From positions 1 through 12,628 of the forward strand of contig CAJTSN010000044.1 in assembly GCA_910578745.1 (NCBI GenBank): a DNA stretch of 12,628 bases. The letters are read 5' to 3'. Of this stretch, positions 5,761 to 12,628 are shown piece by piece; position 1 is the first letter of the stretch, and each line of letters begins with the position of its first letter. The notes under the pieces are model-generated. The model searched no databases and had not been told where the DNA came from. It saw nothing but the letters and a program-made list of their open reading frames with translations. A program made the translations under genes and the position numbers. The stretch is from an uncultured Bacilli bacterium. GTDB lineage: Bacteria; Bacillota_I; Bacilli_A; RF39; UBA660.

Positions 5761-6921
5761 ATGGATACAAAGGCATTTAAAAAAGCAATTGATGTATTAA
5801 AGGCAGAAAAAGGAATTAGTGAAGATATTATTTATGATGCAATGGAACTTGCACTGACTTCTGCTTATAAAAAAAATTATAAATCCTTATCGAATGTACG
5901 TGTAGATATTAACCGTGATACAGGAGATATTAAAGTATTCTCTTATAAAACCGTAGTAGATCGAAGTGAAGAGGATAAATATAAAAGTTTTGCTGATATT
6001 GATTTTTCTACAATTGAGACTACAGAGGAAGATGATGATACAGATGAACCAGTATTACCTTTTATTTACGATGAAAATATTCATTTAACACTAGAAGAAG
6101 CAAGGCAAATTGTTCCTGATATTCAAATTGGTGATACCATTGAAGAAGAAATTACCCCAAAAGATTTTGGACGTGTCGCCGCAGCCACCGCAAAACAAGT
6201 GGTAGTTCAAAAAATACGTGAGGCAGAAAGAGACGTCATTATCAATGAATTTACAGATAAGCAAGATGAATTGGTGGTTGGGACTGTCGCAATGGAAGAT
6301 GTTCGAAATTATTATATTGATTTAGGTAGAACGCAGGGAATTCTTCCAAAATCTGAAATTATCCCAGGTGAGACTATCAAAATGGGTTCTTCTATAAAAG
6401 TATATATTTCAAAAGTTGAAAGTGGAACAAAGGGGCCTTTAATTCTTTTATCACGTTCTCATTATGGTTTTGTCAAACGTTTATTTGAACTAGAGATTCC
6501 AGAAATTAATGAAGGAATTATCATGGTGTATAGTGTCGCACGTGATGCAGGAAATCGAACGAAGATAGCCGTTTATTCGGAAGATCACAATGTAGATGCA
6601 ATTGGTGCATGTATTGGTGAGAAAGGAACTCGGATTGCTCGTATTTTAAAGGAGTTGAATGGAGAGAAAGTCGACCTCATTCCATATGATAAAGATATAG
6701 CAAAGTTTATTGCAAATGCTTTAAGTCCAGCAAAGAATTTACAAGTGTTTATTACAGACGAAAAAGAAAAAGAAGCTTATGTTGTCGTTGATCAGGACAA
6801 TTTATCTTTGGCTATTGGAAAGAAAGGTTCTAATGTAAAATTGGCGGCTCGTTTAACGCACTTTAAAATAGATGTAAAAACATTAGAACAGGCGGCACAG
6901 GAAGGAATTAATATTTTATAG
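5761..6921 (+). CDS. nusA: Transcription elongation/termination factor NusA
   Basis: NusA binds RNA polymerase and nascent RNA, modulating pausing, termination and antitermination. ATG 5761 gives 386 residues; an upstream in-frame ATG at 5728 lies inside rimP and lacks a site. Domains in order are the polymerase-binding N-terminal domain (1-168), S1 (about 170-238), KH1 (about 265-300, with the GEKG loop) and KH2 (about 335-380, with the GKKG loop). As in other Bacillota there are no C-terminal acidic repeats. Between VVDR (about 65-68) and LTLEEARQI (about 109) there is an insertion of roughly 30 residues, very rich in Asp and Glu, compared with B. subtilis NusA as I remember it. The stop TAG overlaps the ribosome binding site of the next gene. 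Confidence 0.97.
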   Translation: MDTKAFKKAIDVLKAEKGISEDIIYDAMELALTSAYKKNYKSLSNVRVDINRDTGDIKVFSYKTVVDRSEEDKYKSFADIDFSTIETTEEDDDTDEPVLPFIYDENIHLTLEEARQIVPDIQIGDTIEEEITPKDFGRVAAATAKQVVVQKIREAERDVIINEFTDKQDELVVGTVAMEDVRNYYIDLGRTQGILPKSEIIPGETIKMGSSIKVYISKVESGTKGPLILLSRSHYGFVKRLFELEIPEINEGIIMVYSVARDAGNRTKIAVYSEDHNVDAIGACIGEKGTRIARILKELNGEKVDLIPYDKDIAKFIANALSPAKNLQVFITDEKEKEAYVVVDQDNLSLAIGKKGSNVKLAARLTHFKIDVKTLEQAAQEGINIL

Positions 6922-6929
6922 GTGAGAAG

Positions 6930-7184
6930 ATGAAAAAAATTCCAATGCGTACATGTATCGTTACAAAAGAAAAGCTTCCCAAGATAGAACTTATTCGTGT
7001 TGTACGAACGCCTGAGGGGGAAGTACAGATTGATTTGACTGGGAAGCAAAATGGAAGAGGCGCTTATCTAAAAAAAGATCGAGAAGTATTTAAAAAGGCG
7101 AAGACAAGCAAGATTTTGAATCGTCATTTAGAAGTAGAAGTGCCAGATGTTATTTTCGAGGAGCTAGAAAATTATGTAAATTAG
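6930..7184 (+). CDS. rnpM: RNase P modulator RnpM (YlxR, DUF448)
   Basis: This small RNA-binding protein of 84 residues belongs to the YlxR/DUF448 family; the B. subtilis protein has been reported to bind RNase P RNA and modulate its activity. Family marks are the opening MRTCIVTKEKLPK, the LIRVVR strand and the NGRGAYL motif (about residues 41-47). ATG 6930 follows AGGTGAGA at 6920-6927, which overlaps the nusA stop. Position between nusA and infB is the classical one. In Bacillus, ylxQ (an L7Ae-like protein) usually follows; here infB begins 14 nt after the rnpM stop. Confidence 0.93.
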   Translation: MKKIPMRTCIVTKEKLPKIELIRVVRTPEGEVQIDLTGKQNGRGAYLKKDREVFKKAKTSKILNRHLEVEVPDVIFEELENYVN

Positions 7185-7198
7185 AAAGAGGTGGTCAC

Positions 7199-9286
7199 AT
7201 GATGACAGTGAAGGAATATGCAATCGATATTGGAAAATCTGTTGGAGAAGTACTTAGAAAATGTAGGGAACTTGGAATTCATGTCGATGATGAAGATACG
7301 TTACTTGAAGAAGAGGCAATTATTGAACTTGATAATGTAGTCAATGAGATGATTGATGATGAACAAGTAGAGGAACTTACAAGTTCTATTAAAGAGGTAA
7401 GAGATAGTGAACCAACCATACATAAAGAAAAAGTAGGAAAGAAAGCTGTTCAAATAAATAAGCAAAATAAAAAAGAACTACGTGATAAGAAAAAAGAAAT
7501 GTACAAAAATAAGGAAAAACTTATTTCAAATATTAAAGATGAAGATTCTATTGTATATACAGAAGGAATGCGACTTAGTGAACTTGCCACAAAATTAGGA
7601 GTCAGTGGTGCTGAACTTGTTAAAAAATTGTTTCAGCTTGGTATTTTAGCTACTGTAAATGCAAGCATCGATTTTGATAATGCATCCTTATTAGCTATGG
7701 ATTATGGTAAAAAATTGAAAAATGAAGAAGAGAGTAATGTCGCTAATTTTGAAGAATTTAAAATTGAAGACAAGAAGGAAGATTTAGAAGAAAGACCAGC
7801 AGTTGTAACGATTATGGGTCATGTGGATCATGGAAAGACCACCCTTTTAGATACAATTCGTAAGACCAGTGTCGCTAGTAGCGAAGCCGGAGGAATTACG
7901 CAAGCAATCAATGCTTACCAAATTCTATACAATGAAAAACCAATTACATTTATTGATACACCGGGTCATGCTGCTTTTACAGAAATGAGAGCTAGAGGAG
8001 CAAGCATTACAGATATAGTGATTATCATTGTAGCCGCCGATGATGGTGTTATGCCGCAAACAAAAGAAGCAATTGATCATGCAAAGGCGGCCGGAGTGCC
8101 TATTATGGTAGCTGTCAATAAAATGGATAAGCCAGGGGCGAATGCAGAACGAGTAATGACAGAATTATCTGAGTATGGTTTAACTCCAGATATATGGGGT
8201 GGAGATACTCTATTTACAAATATTTCTGCTAAAAATGGAGATGGAATAGATACATTGCTTGAAAACATTTTGTTAGTGGCAGAAATGGGAGAATATAAAG
8301 CAAATCCAAATCGATATGCTATGGGAACGGTGATTGAAGCCCGTTTGGATAAAAAAATTGGACCTGTAGTAACTCTTCTTATTCAAAATGGAACATTGCG
8401 TTTAGGAGATCCAATTGTAGTGGGTACAAGTTATGGAAAAGTTCGAACTTTAAAAAATGATCGTGGGGAAGAAATTACAGAAGCAAATCCATCTTTACCC
8501 GTTGAAATTACAGGATTAAATGAAACACCAACAAGTGGGGATAAATTTATGGCTTTTGAGTCAGAAAAACAAGCACACGCAATTGGTGAGTCTAGAAAAT
8601 CTCAAGTAAAGGCCCAAGAAAATAAAGCAGCTGGGGTAGTAAGTTTAGATGAATTGTTCGCTAAAATTGGAGAAGGATTAAAAGAAATCAATGTCATTAT
8701 AAAAGCAGATGTCCACGGTTCTAGTGAGGCTGTAAAAAATTCATTAGAAAAAATAGAAGTTGAAGGTGTAAAAGTCAATGTTGTTCGTTCGAGTGTAGGT
8801 GCAATTACAGAAGGGGATATTGTATTAGCGAAAGCATCGAATGCAATTTTAATTGGATTTAATGTTCGGCCGAATAATGCAATTCGAGACTATGCAAAAG
8901 AGAATAACGTTGAAATTAGACTTTATAATATTATTTATAAAGTAGTAGAAGAAATAGAAGCGGCTATGAAAGGAATGCTTGATCCTATCTTTGAGGAAAA
9001 AATTACTGGAACTGCAGAAATTCGCCAATTATTTAAATTTTCAAAAGTTGGAAATATTGCAGGTTCTTATGTAATGGATGGTGTAATCAAGAGAGATGCG
9101 AAGGCTCGTGTCATTCGTGATAGTGTTGTGATTTACGATGGTGAAATTGGTTCTATTCAAAGAGAAAAAGATAGTGTAAAAGAGGTTAAAAAAGGCTTAG
9201 AATGTGGAATTACGATTTCTAATTTTAATGACATTAAGGTGGGAGATACCATAGAAGCTTATGAAATGGTGGAAATTAAACGATAA
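7199..9286 (+). CDS. infB: Translation initiation factor IF-2
   Basis: IF-2 is the GTPase that recruits initiator tRNA to the 30S subunit and promotes subunit joining. The 695 residues carry two IF2_N modules (about 1-50 and 119-170) joined by a lysine-rich linker. The G domain has G1 GHVDHGKTT (207-215), G2 GGITQ (231-235), G3 DTPGH (253-257), G4 NKMD (307-310) and G5 SAK (343-345), followed by domains II, III and IV. ATG 7199 and ATG 7202 are adjacent; the site AGGTGG at 7189-7194 serves either, and 7202 has the more usual spacing. After G2 the sequence reads AINAYQ where HIGAYQ is usual in bacteria. The gene ends at a strong terminator, so it closes the rimP operon. Confidence 0.97.
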   Translation: MMTVKEYAIDIGKSVGEVLRKCRELGIHVDDEDTLLEEEAIIELDNVVNEMIDDEQVEELTSSIKEVRDSEPTIHKEKVGKKAVQINKQNKKELRDKKKEMYKNKEKLISNIKDEDSIVYTEGMRLSELATKLGVSGAELVKKLFQLGILATVNASIDFDNASLLAMDYGKKLKNEEESNVANFEEFKIEDKKEDLEERPAVVTIMGHVDHGKTTLLDTIRKTSVASSEAGGITQAINAYQILYNEKPITFIDTPGHAAFTEMRARGASITDIVIIIVAADDGVMPQTKEAIDHAKAAGVPIMVAVNKMDKPGANAERVMTELSEYGLTPDIWGGDTLFTNISAKNGDGIDTLLENILLVAEMGEYKANPNRYAMGTVIEARLDKKIGPVVTLLIQNGTLRLGDPIVVGTSYGKVRTLKNDRGEEITEANPSLPVEITGLNETPTSGDKFMAFESEKQAHAIGESRKSQVKAQENKAAGVVSLDELFAKIGEGLKEINVIIKADVHGSSEAVKNSLEKIEVEGVKVNVVRSSVGAITEGDIVLAKASNAILIGFNVRPNNAIRDYAKENNVEIRLYNIIYKVVEEIEAAMKGMLDPIFEEKITGTAEIRQLFKFSKVGNIAGSYVMDGVIKRDAKARVIRDSVVIYDGEIGSIQREKDSVKEVKKGLECGITISNFNDIKVGDTIEAYEMVEIKR

Positions 9287-9306
9287 AAAGGGGTTCCCCT
9301 TTTTTT
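9285..9306 (+). terminator. Rho-independent terminator after infB
   Basis: AAAAAGGGG (9285-9293) pairs with CCCCTTTTT (9296-9304) around TT and continues into a T-run to 9306. The stem begins within the infB stop codon. The A-rich left arm means it may also act for transcription from the right. Confidence 0.85.
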
Positions 9307-9310
9307 CTAA

Positions 9311-9339
9311 TTTACTTCTAAATTTTCATGTGTTATACT
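9311..9339 (+). promoter_or_regulatory. Promoter of rbfA
   Basis: TTTACT (9311-9316), a 17-nt spacer ending in TGT, and TATACT (9334-9339) form a good extended promoter just after the infB terminator. The start near 9346 would leave a leader of only about 12 nt carrying the GAGGTG ribosome binding site, so rbfA can be expressed apart from the infB operon. Confidence 0.6.
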
Positions 9340-9357
9340 AATAATGAGGTGAAAATC

Positions 9358-9714
9358 ATGAGTATTAAAATAGAACGTATTGAAAAAGAAATGCATCGTG
9401 AAGTGAGTAAAATAGTAGAATTAGAAGTAAAAAATAAAAAATTAGAATTTGTAACAATTACTTCTTGTCATGTTACAAATGATTTGAGCTTTGCAAAAAT
9501 TTATTTTACTTGTCTAAAGGAAGAGGATAAGAAAGAGGTAGAAAAAGCTTTAAATCAGGCCTCTGGATTTATTCGTAAGCAATTAGCAAATATCATGAAT
9601 TTACGCCATACGCCAGAACTTACATTTGTTTATGATGATTCTATTAATTATGGACAAAAAATAGAGCGTGTGATTGAACAGATGCACAAAGGAGAACAAA
9701 ATGAAGGTAAATAG
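9358..9714 (+). CDS. rbfA: Ribosome-binding factor A
   Basis: RbfA is a KH-fold protein needed for late maturation of the 30S subunit and 16S rRNA. ATG 9358 gives 118 residues, the usual length, with GAGGTG at 9346-9351 six nt upstream. An in-frame ATG at 9328 overlaps the promoter and is rejected. Family features are the opening RIEKEMHREVSKIV, the strand VTNDLSFAKIYF and the C-terminal phrase LRHTPELTFVYDDSINYG. It normally follows infB, and does here, but a terminator and a new promoter separate them. The last 14 nt overlap the next gene, implying coupled translation. Confidence 0.95.
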   Translation: MSIKIERIEKEMHREVSKIVELEVKNKKLEFVTITSCHVTNDLSFAKIYFTCLKEEDKKEVEKALNQASGFIRKQLANIMNLRHTPELTFVYDDSINYGQKIERVIEQMHKGEQNEGK

Positions 9715-10408
9715 ATACATAATAAATGCGGGTGTTGGACTTTTAGCTATATTGATTTATTTTACCTATTCTTATTTACAACTTGGTTTTTTAGATGTAC
9801 TTCATATAGATTATCAAGCTATGTCCCTTTCTACTAAGGTGCTATATTTAATTGTAACGGATACGCTGGAAATTGTTTTTCTGTTTTTTCTTTTCCGAAA
9901 GAAATTGAAGGAAGATGTGCAGGATCTAAAAAAGAACCATGAAGGATATTTTAAAACCTATTTTAAATATTGGTTGTTTGCTCTAGCGATTATGATGATT
10001 AGTAATTTAATCATTATGCTGATTACTGAAAATCAAACTTCTAAAAATGAAGAGGCTGTTCGAAGTTTACTTACAAAAAGTCCTATTTATGCCTATTTTT
10101 CGTCTGTTATTTTTGCGCCATTCGTGGAGGAAATTATTTTTAGAAGAAGTATTCGAAATGTGATTCCTATTGACTCTCTTTTTATTATTGTATCAGGTCT
10201 TGTTTTTGGTGGATTACATATTATCACTGGATTTTCAGGACCACTTGATTTATTATATTTGATTCCATATTGTACGCCCGGTTTAATATTTGCGTACATT
10301 TTAACCAAAACAGATAATGTATTGGTGACGGCGGGGATCCATCTTATGCATAATGGAATCATGGTGTCCCTTCAAATTTTTATTTATTTATTTTTAGGTA
10401 CAATGTAA
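9701..10408 (+). CDS. CPBP family intramembrane metalloprotease
   Basis: This is an integral membrane protein of 235 residues from the CPBP (Abi, CAAX-protease-like) family. ATG 9701 is preceded by AAAGGAG; a TTG at 9674 would read through rbfA. The family's metal-site motifs are present: EEIIFRR (Glu143, Glu144, Arg148), FGGLH (His173) and HLMHN (His214, Asn218). Several hydrophobic segments are visible, including about residues 9-27, 47-66, 89-109 and 130-145, and more follow around the motifs. Members process prenylated or other membrane proteins or peptides, and some protect against bacteriocins; the substrate cannot be inferred here. The 14-nt overlap with rbfA makes it part of that transcript, an unusual partnership with no obvious functional link. 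Confidence 0.88.
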   Translation: MKVNRYIINAGVGLLAILIYFTYSYLQLGFLDVLHIDYQAMSLSTKVLYLIVTDTLEIVFLFFLFRKKLKEDVQDLKKNHEGYFKTYFKYWLFALAIMMISNLIIMLITENQTSKNEEAVRSLLTKSPIYAYFSSVIFAPFVEEIIFRRSIRNVIPIDSLFIIVSGLVFGGLHIITGFSGPLDLLYLIPYCTPGLIFAYILTKTDNVLVTAGIHLMHNGIMVSLQIFIYLFLGTM

Positions 10409-10457
10409 TTTAATAAGCATTGTATTCTTTATTTAGAAATCGTGTAATGGTATGCGA

Positions 10458-10494
10458 AATAGTTTACTTTATATTAAAAAAATAGTATACTATT
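10458..10494 (+). promoter_or_regulatory. Promoter with palindrome over the -10 box
   Basis: TTTACT (10463-10468), a 17-nt spacer and TATACT (10486-10491) form a strong promoter. The -10 lies inside a perfect 14-bp palindrome, AATAGTATACTATT (10481-10494). A near copy, AATAGTTTACTTT (10458-10470), covers the -35. The arrangement could be an operator for a repressor, although AT-rich -10 boxes are often partly palindromic. Confidence 0.6.
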
Positions 10495-10537
10495 AGCCAT
10501 ATTTTAATGATTTTCATGAAAACGAGGAGGAAGAATT

Positions 10538-11377
10538 ATGTTGTCGGAAATACAATTTGAATCTACAATTCAAATTGTATTTAAGTACTTAAATACAAAC
10601 ATATCTATTTATCAAATCGATTCTTTAGAGGAGTGTAGAAATCTTCCTCTACCTTTTACAAAGTGCTTATCAAAAATATCTTCAAATAAGAGTGTCTATT
10701 ATAATAATCAAAGATATGTATGGAGAGAAATTTCGAAACAAGTAAGAGAGAAAATGGAACAAGATAGAATGAATTTAGTTATACAACTTGCGATGATTTA
10801 TTTGGAAGGGGATTATTCAATTGAATTTTTAGTTTCATTACCAGAAGTACCATTTTCTTCTTCTAGTTTGCAGAGATATTTTAAAGAATTATTGCTGCAA
10901 GCTCCTAATATATTTTATAAAAATAAAGCTTATACTGGTCAAGAATTTTCTAATCTTTTAAATGAAAAAATTGGATTACAAAAAAGCAAAGCTCCTCAAA
11001 AGGGAGGAATCAAATCTTCTATTAAATCAAGTTTTCTAAAAGATGAAAAGGGCCATTTTATGGGAAGTGAAAAGAAGAATAAAATTGCGAATATACATTC
11101 TATACCATTATATGATAGGGCTGTATATGAAGCAAAACTCATGGAGCTTAGACATTCTTCTACTCGTTTGATTGGTGATATACAAGGGTTGAGTAAAGAA
11201 ACAATTCGAAGAGATTTTCACAAGGTTTTAAAAAATTGTGATGAGAGTGCTTATGATAAAGTTTGTGCTCAACTAAGGGAAAATCAAGATTTGGATCGAA
11301 ATGATTTTGGTTTATTTATTAATGCAGAAGAGAAATATCAAAAACAAAAAAAAGCAAGAATATGTAATAAAAAGTAG
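10538..11377 (+). CDS. Unrecognised protein with three degenerate SpoIIID-like HTH repeats
   Basis: I do not recognise this 279-residue protein as a named family. ATG 10538 follows AGGAGG with 7-nt spacing, downstream of its own promoter. Residues 17-73 and 88-145 align as an internal repeat: both open with YL-x4-SI-x5-SL-x-E and close with a tyrosine-containing hairpin before a helix ending EKM or EKI. Residues about 203-251 form a third unit (TRLIGDIQGLSKETIRRDF) that resembles the helix-turn-helix of the sporulation regulator SpoIIID, including the following acidic helix. A basic, Ser/Lys-rich linker lies at 146-186 and the tail is basic. There is no signal peptide. A DNA-binding regulator is the likeliest role. 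An inverted repeat and a palindrome overlap its first codons, and dacF-type dacA lies downstream after a terminator. Confidence 0.75.
   Translation: MLSEIQFESTIQIVFKYLNTNISIYQIDSLEECRNLPLPFTKCLSKISSNKSVYYNNQRYVWREISKQVREKMEQDRMNLVIQLAMIYLEGDYSIEFLVSLPEVPFSSSSLQRYFKELLLQAPNIFYKNKAYTGQEFSNLLNEKIGLQKSKAPQKGGIKSSIKSSFLKDEKGHFMGSEKKNKIANIHSIPLYDRAVYEAKLMELRHSSTRLIGDIQGLSKETIRRDFHKVLKNCDESAYDKVCAQLRENQDLDRNDFGLFINAEEKYQKQKKARICNKK
10548..10598. repeat. 15-bp inverted repeat overlapping a 24-bp palindrome, inside a coding start
   Basis: AAATACAATTTGAAT (10548-10562) is exactly complementary to 10568-10582 across a 5-nt loop, CTACA. Positions 10575-10598 form a perfect 24-bp palindrome centred on AAGTACTT. 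The two structures share 10575-10582 and so exclude each other as RNA hairpins. The unit AAATACAA thus occurs three times, in alternating orientation. It begins 8 nt after the start codon of a putative DNA-binding protein, which suggests an autoregulatory operator or a translational switch. Confidence 0.85.
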
Positions 11378-11398
11378 AAGAAATCTTCTATTTTTTTT
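11371..11398 (+). terminator. Rho-independent terminator
   Basis: TAGAAGA (11375-11381) pairs with TCTTCTA (11384-11390) and eight T residues follow. The stem can be extended outward by A-T and G-T pairs. It begins at the stop codon of the preceding gene. Confidence 0.75.
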
Positions 11399-11432
11399 GT
11401 CGAAACATAAATATTAGTAGGAGAGGTGAGTT

Positions 11433-12620
11433 ATGAAAAAAATAAGTCAGTTGTTTTTAGTAATATCTATATTTTTATTTCCATTTTCTGTTTTTGCAAG
11501 TGATACTTACGTTTCAAAGGAAGTAAATAGTACTGTTGATTTAGCGCCTAATGCCAAGAGTGCCATTTTAATGGATGTGGCAACTGGAGAAATTTTGTAT
11601 GAAAAAAATAGTCATGAGAAATTAGCGCCTGCAAGTATGACAAAAATGATGAGTATGCTTCTTATTTTAGAACATATTGAATCAGGAGCTATGAAATGGA
11701 CTGATGTGATTACGGTTTCTGAAAATGCGTCTAGTATGGGAGGAAGTCAAATTCTATTGGAAACAGGGGAACAGATGAGTGTAGAAGATTTATTTAAAGG
11801 GGTAGCCGTTGCGAGTGGAAATGATGCTGTTGTGGCTTTAGCTGAAGCGGTGGCTGGAAATGTTGAAGCTTTTGTCGATATGATGAATAAGAAAGTAAAA
11901 GAATTAGGATTAAAAGATACTGTATTTAAAAATCCTCATGGTTTAGATGATGCGAACCATTATTCAACTGCCTATGATATGGCAAAAATAGGTAGAGAAC
12001 TTGTAAAGCATGAAAAGGTATTAGAATTCACATCAATTTATGAGGATTATTTAAGAAAGGGAACGGAAAGGGAATTCTGGCTTGTGAATACCAACCGATT
12101 GGTTAAATTCAATCCAAATGTGGATGGATTAAAAACAGGATATACAGAAGGAGCTGGATATTGCTTAACGGCTACTGCAAAAAAGAATAATATGCGTCTT
12201 TTAACAACCGTTATGGGTGAGGAGAGTGTTGCAACAAGAACGAGTGAGGTAACAGCACTACTTGATTATGGCTATGCAAATTATAAAATAGATACGCTGA
12301 TTAAGAAAGATACTGTGGTTGATACTGTTTCTTTTGATAAAGCAAAACAAACAAGTGCATCGATTGTCCCTGTTCGAGAAGTAACAGCACTTAGTAAGAA
12401 AACAAAAAAATTAGGAGATATTACTTATGATGTGCATTTGAAGGATATAAAAATTCCAATTAAAACAGGTGATATTGTAGGAAATATAGATATTTTAGAA
12501 GATGGTAAAGTAGTAGGGAAAGTCGATGCAACTGTTTCAGAAAATATTGATAAAATAAGCTTTTTAGGTCTTTTTTCAAGATATTTTTCTGATATCGTGA
12601 CAGGAAATATAAGTGTATGA
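11433..12620 (+). CDS. D-alanyl-D-alanine carboxypeptidase (PBP5/DacF type)
   Basis: This secreted enzyme of 395 residues removes the terminal D-alanine from peptidoglycan pentapeptides and so limits cross-linking. A signal peptide covers residues 1-22 (hydrophobic core FLVISIFLFPFSV, probable cleavage after VFA). The three penicillin-binding motifs are intact: SMTK (Ser68, Lys71), SGN (128-130) and KTG (234-236). A beta-rich PBP5 C-terminal domain follows from about residue 285, and the last 20 or so residues (FLGLFSRYFSDIV) look like the amphipathic helix that anchors such enzymes to the membrane. ATG 11433 has the site GGAGAGGTGAG just upstream. It lies after a terminator; no clear promoter is visible in the 33 nt before it. 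In sporulating relatives the homologue is DacF, but DacA-like vegetative enzymes look alike, so no symbol is given. Confidence 0.94.
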   Translation: MKKISQLFLVISIFLFPFSVFASDTYVSKEVNSTVDLAPNAKSAILMDVATGEILYEKNSHEKLAPASMTKMMSMLLILEHIESGAMKWTDVITVSENASSMGGSQILLETGEQMSVEDLFKGVAVASGNDAVVALAEAVAGNVEAFVDMMNKKVKELGLKDTVFKNPHGLDDANHYSTAYDMAKIGRELVKHEKVLEFTSIYEDYLRKGTEREFWLVNTNRLVKFNPNVDGLKTGYTEGAGYCLTATAKKNNMRLLTTVMGEESVATRTSEVTALLDYGYANYKIDTLIKKDTVVDTVSFDKAKQTSASIVPVREVTALSKKTKKLGDITYDVHLKDIKIPIKTGDIVGNIDILEDGKVVGKVDATVSENIDKISFLGLFSRYFSDIVTGNISV

Positions 12621-12628
12621 AATTAAGT

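Noticed and set aside
9328..9357. Upstream ATG for rbfA at 9328
   Set aside because: The extra codons cover the -10 box, and the family start matches ATG 9358 with its own GAGGTG.

Overview
The window reads as a low-GC, Gram-positive (Bacillota) chromosome using the standard code: TGA serves as a stop in several genes and Shine-Dalgarno sites are strong. The gene content (rimP-nusA-rnpM-infB-rbfA core, a DacA/DacF-type carboxypeptidase, a protein with a SpoIIID-like helix-turn-helix) fits a Bacilli-like lineage. The species cannot be named from this sequence.

Region 1 (1-2940) looks like the right-hand part of an integrated mobile element. It holds the N-terminal part of an IS1595-like transposase running off the left edge, with an unusual leader of interleaved inverted repeats; a probable decayed gene with a terminator; a 41-codon small ORF with a strong ribosome binding site; three related dyads; and a large serine recombinase whose only good start is an AUU codon. 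Region 2 (2939-5284, minus strand) is a substrate-binding protein / ATPase / permease operon of the NitT/TauT/thiamine-precursor type. Its last gene, the permease, is cut in mid-domain exactly where the recombinase element begins, so the element appears to have integrated into this gene. Excision could restore the transporter; the missing permease end should lie beyond the far end of the element, outside the window.

Region 3 (5305-9306) is the divergently transcribed rimP-nusA-rnpM-infB operon for ribosome maturation, transcription elongation, RNase P modulation and translation initiation, closed by a strong terminator. It has lineage-specific changes: RimP lacks its C-terminal domain, NusA has an acidic insertion, and the ylxQ gene usually found between rnpM and infB in Bacillus is absent. 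Region 4 (9307-12628) has a fresh promoter for rbfA plus an overlapping CPBP membrane protease gene; then a separately promoted gene for an unrecognised protein with three degenerate HTH-like repeats, whose coding start carries a 15-bp perfect inverted repeat overlapping a 24-bp perfect palindrome; and last a secreted D-alanyl-D-alanine carboxypeptidase.

The candidates most worth following are the recombinase-split transporter with the AUU-started recombinase and its dyads, and the triple-HTH protein with its possible intragenic operator or RNA switch.
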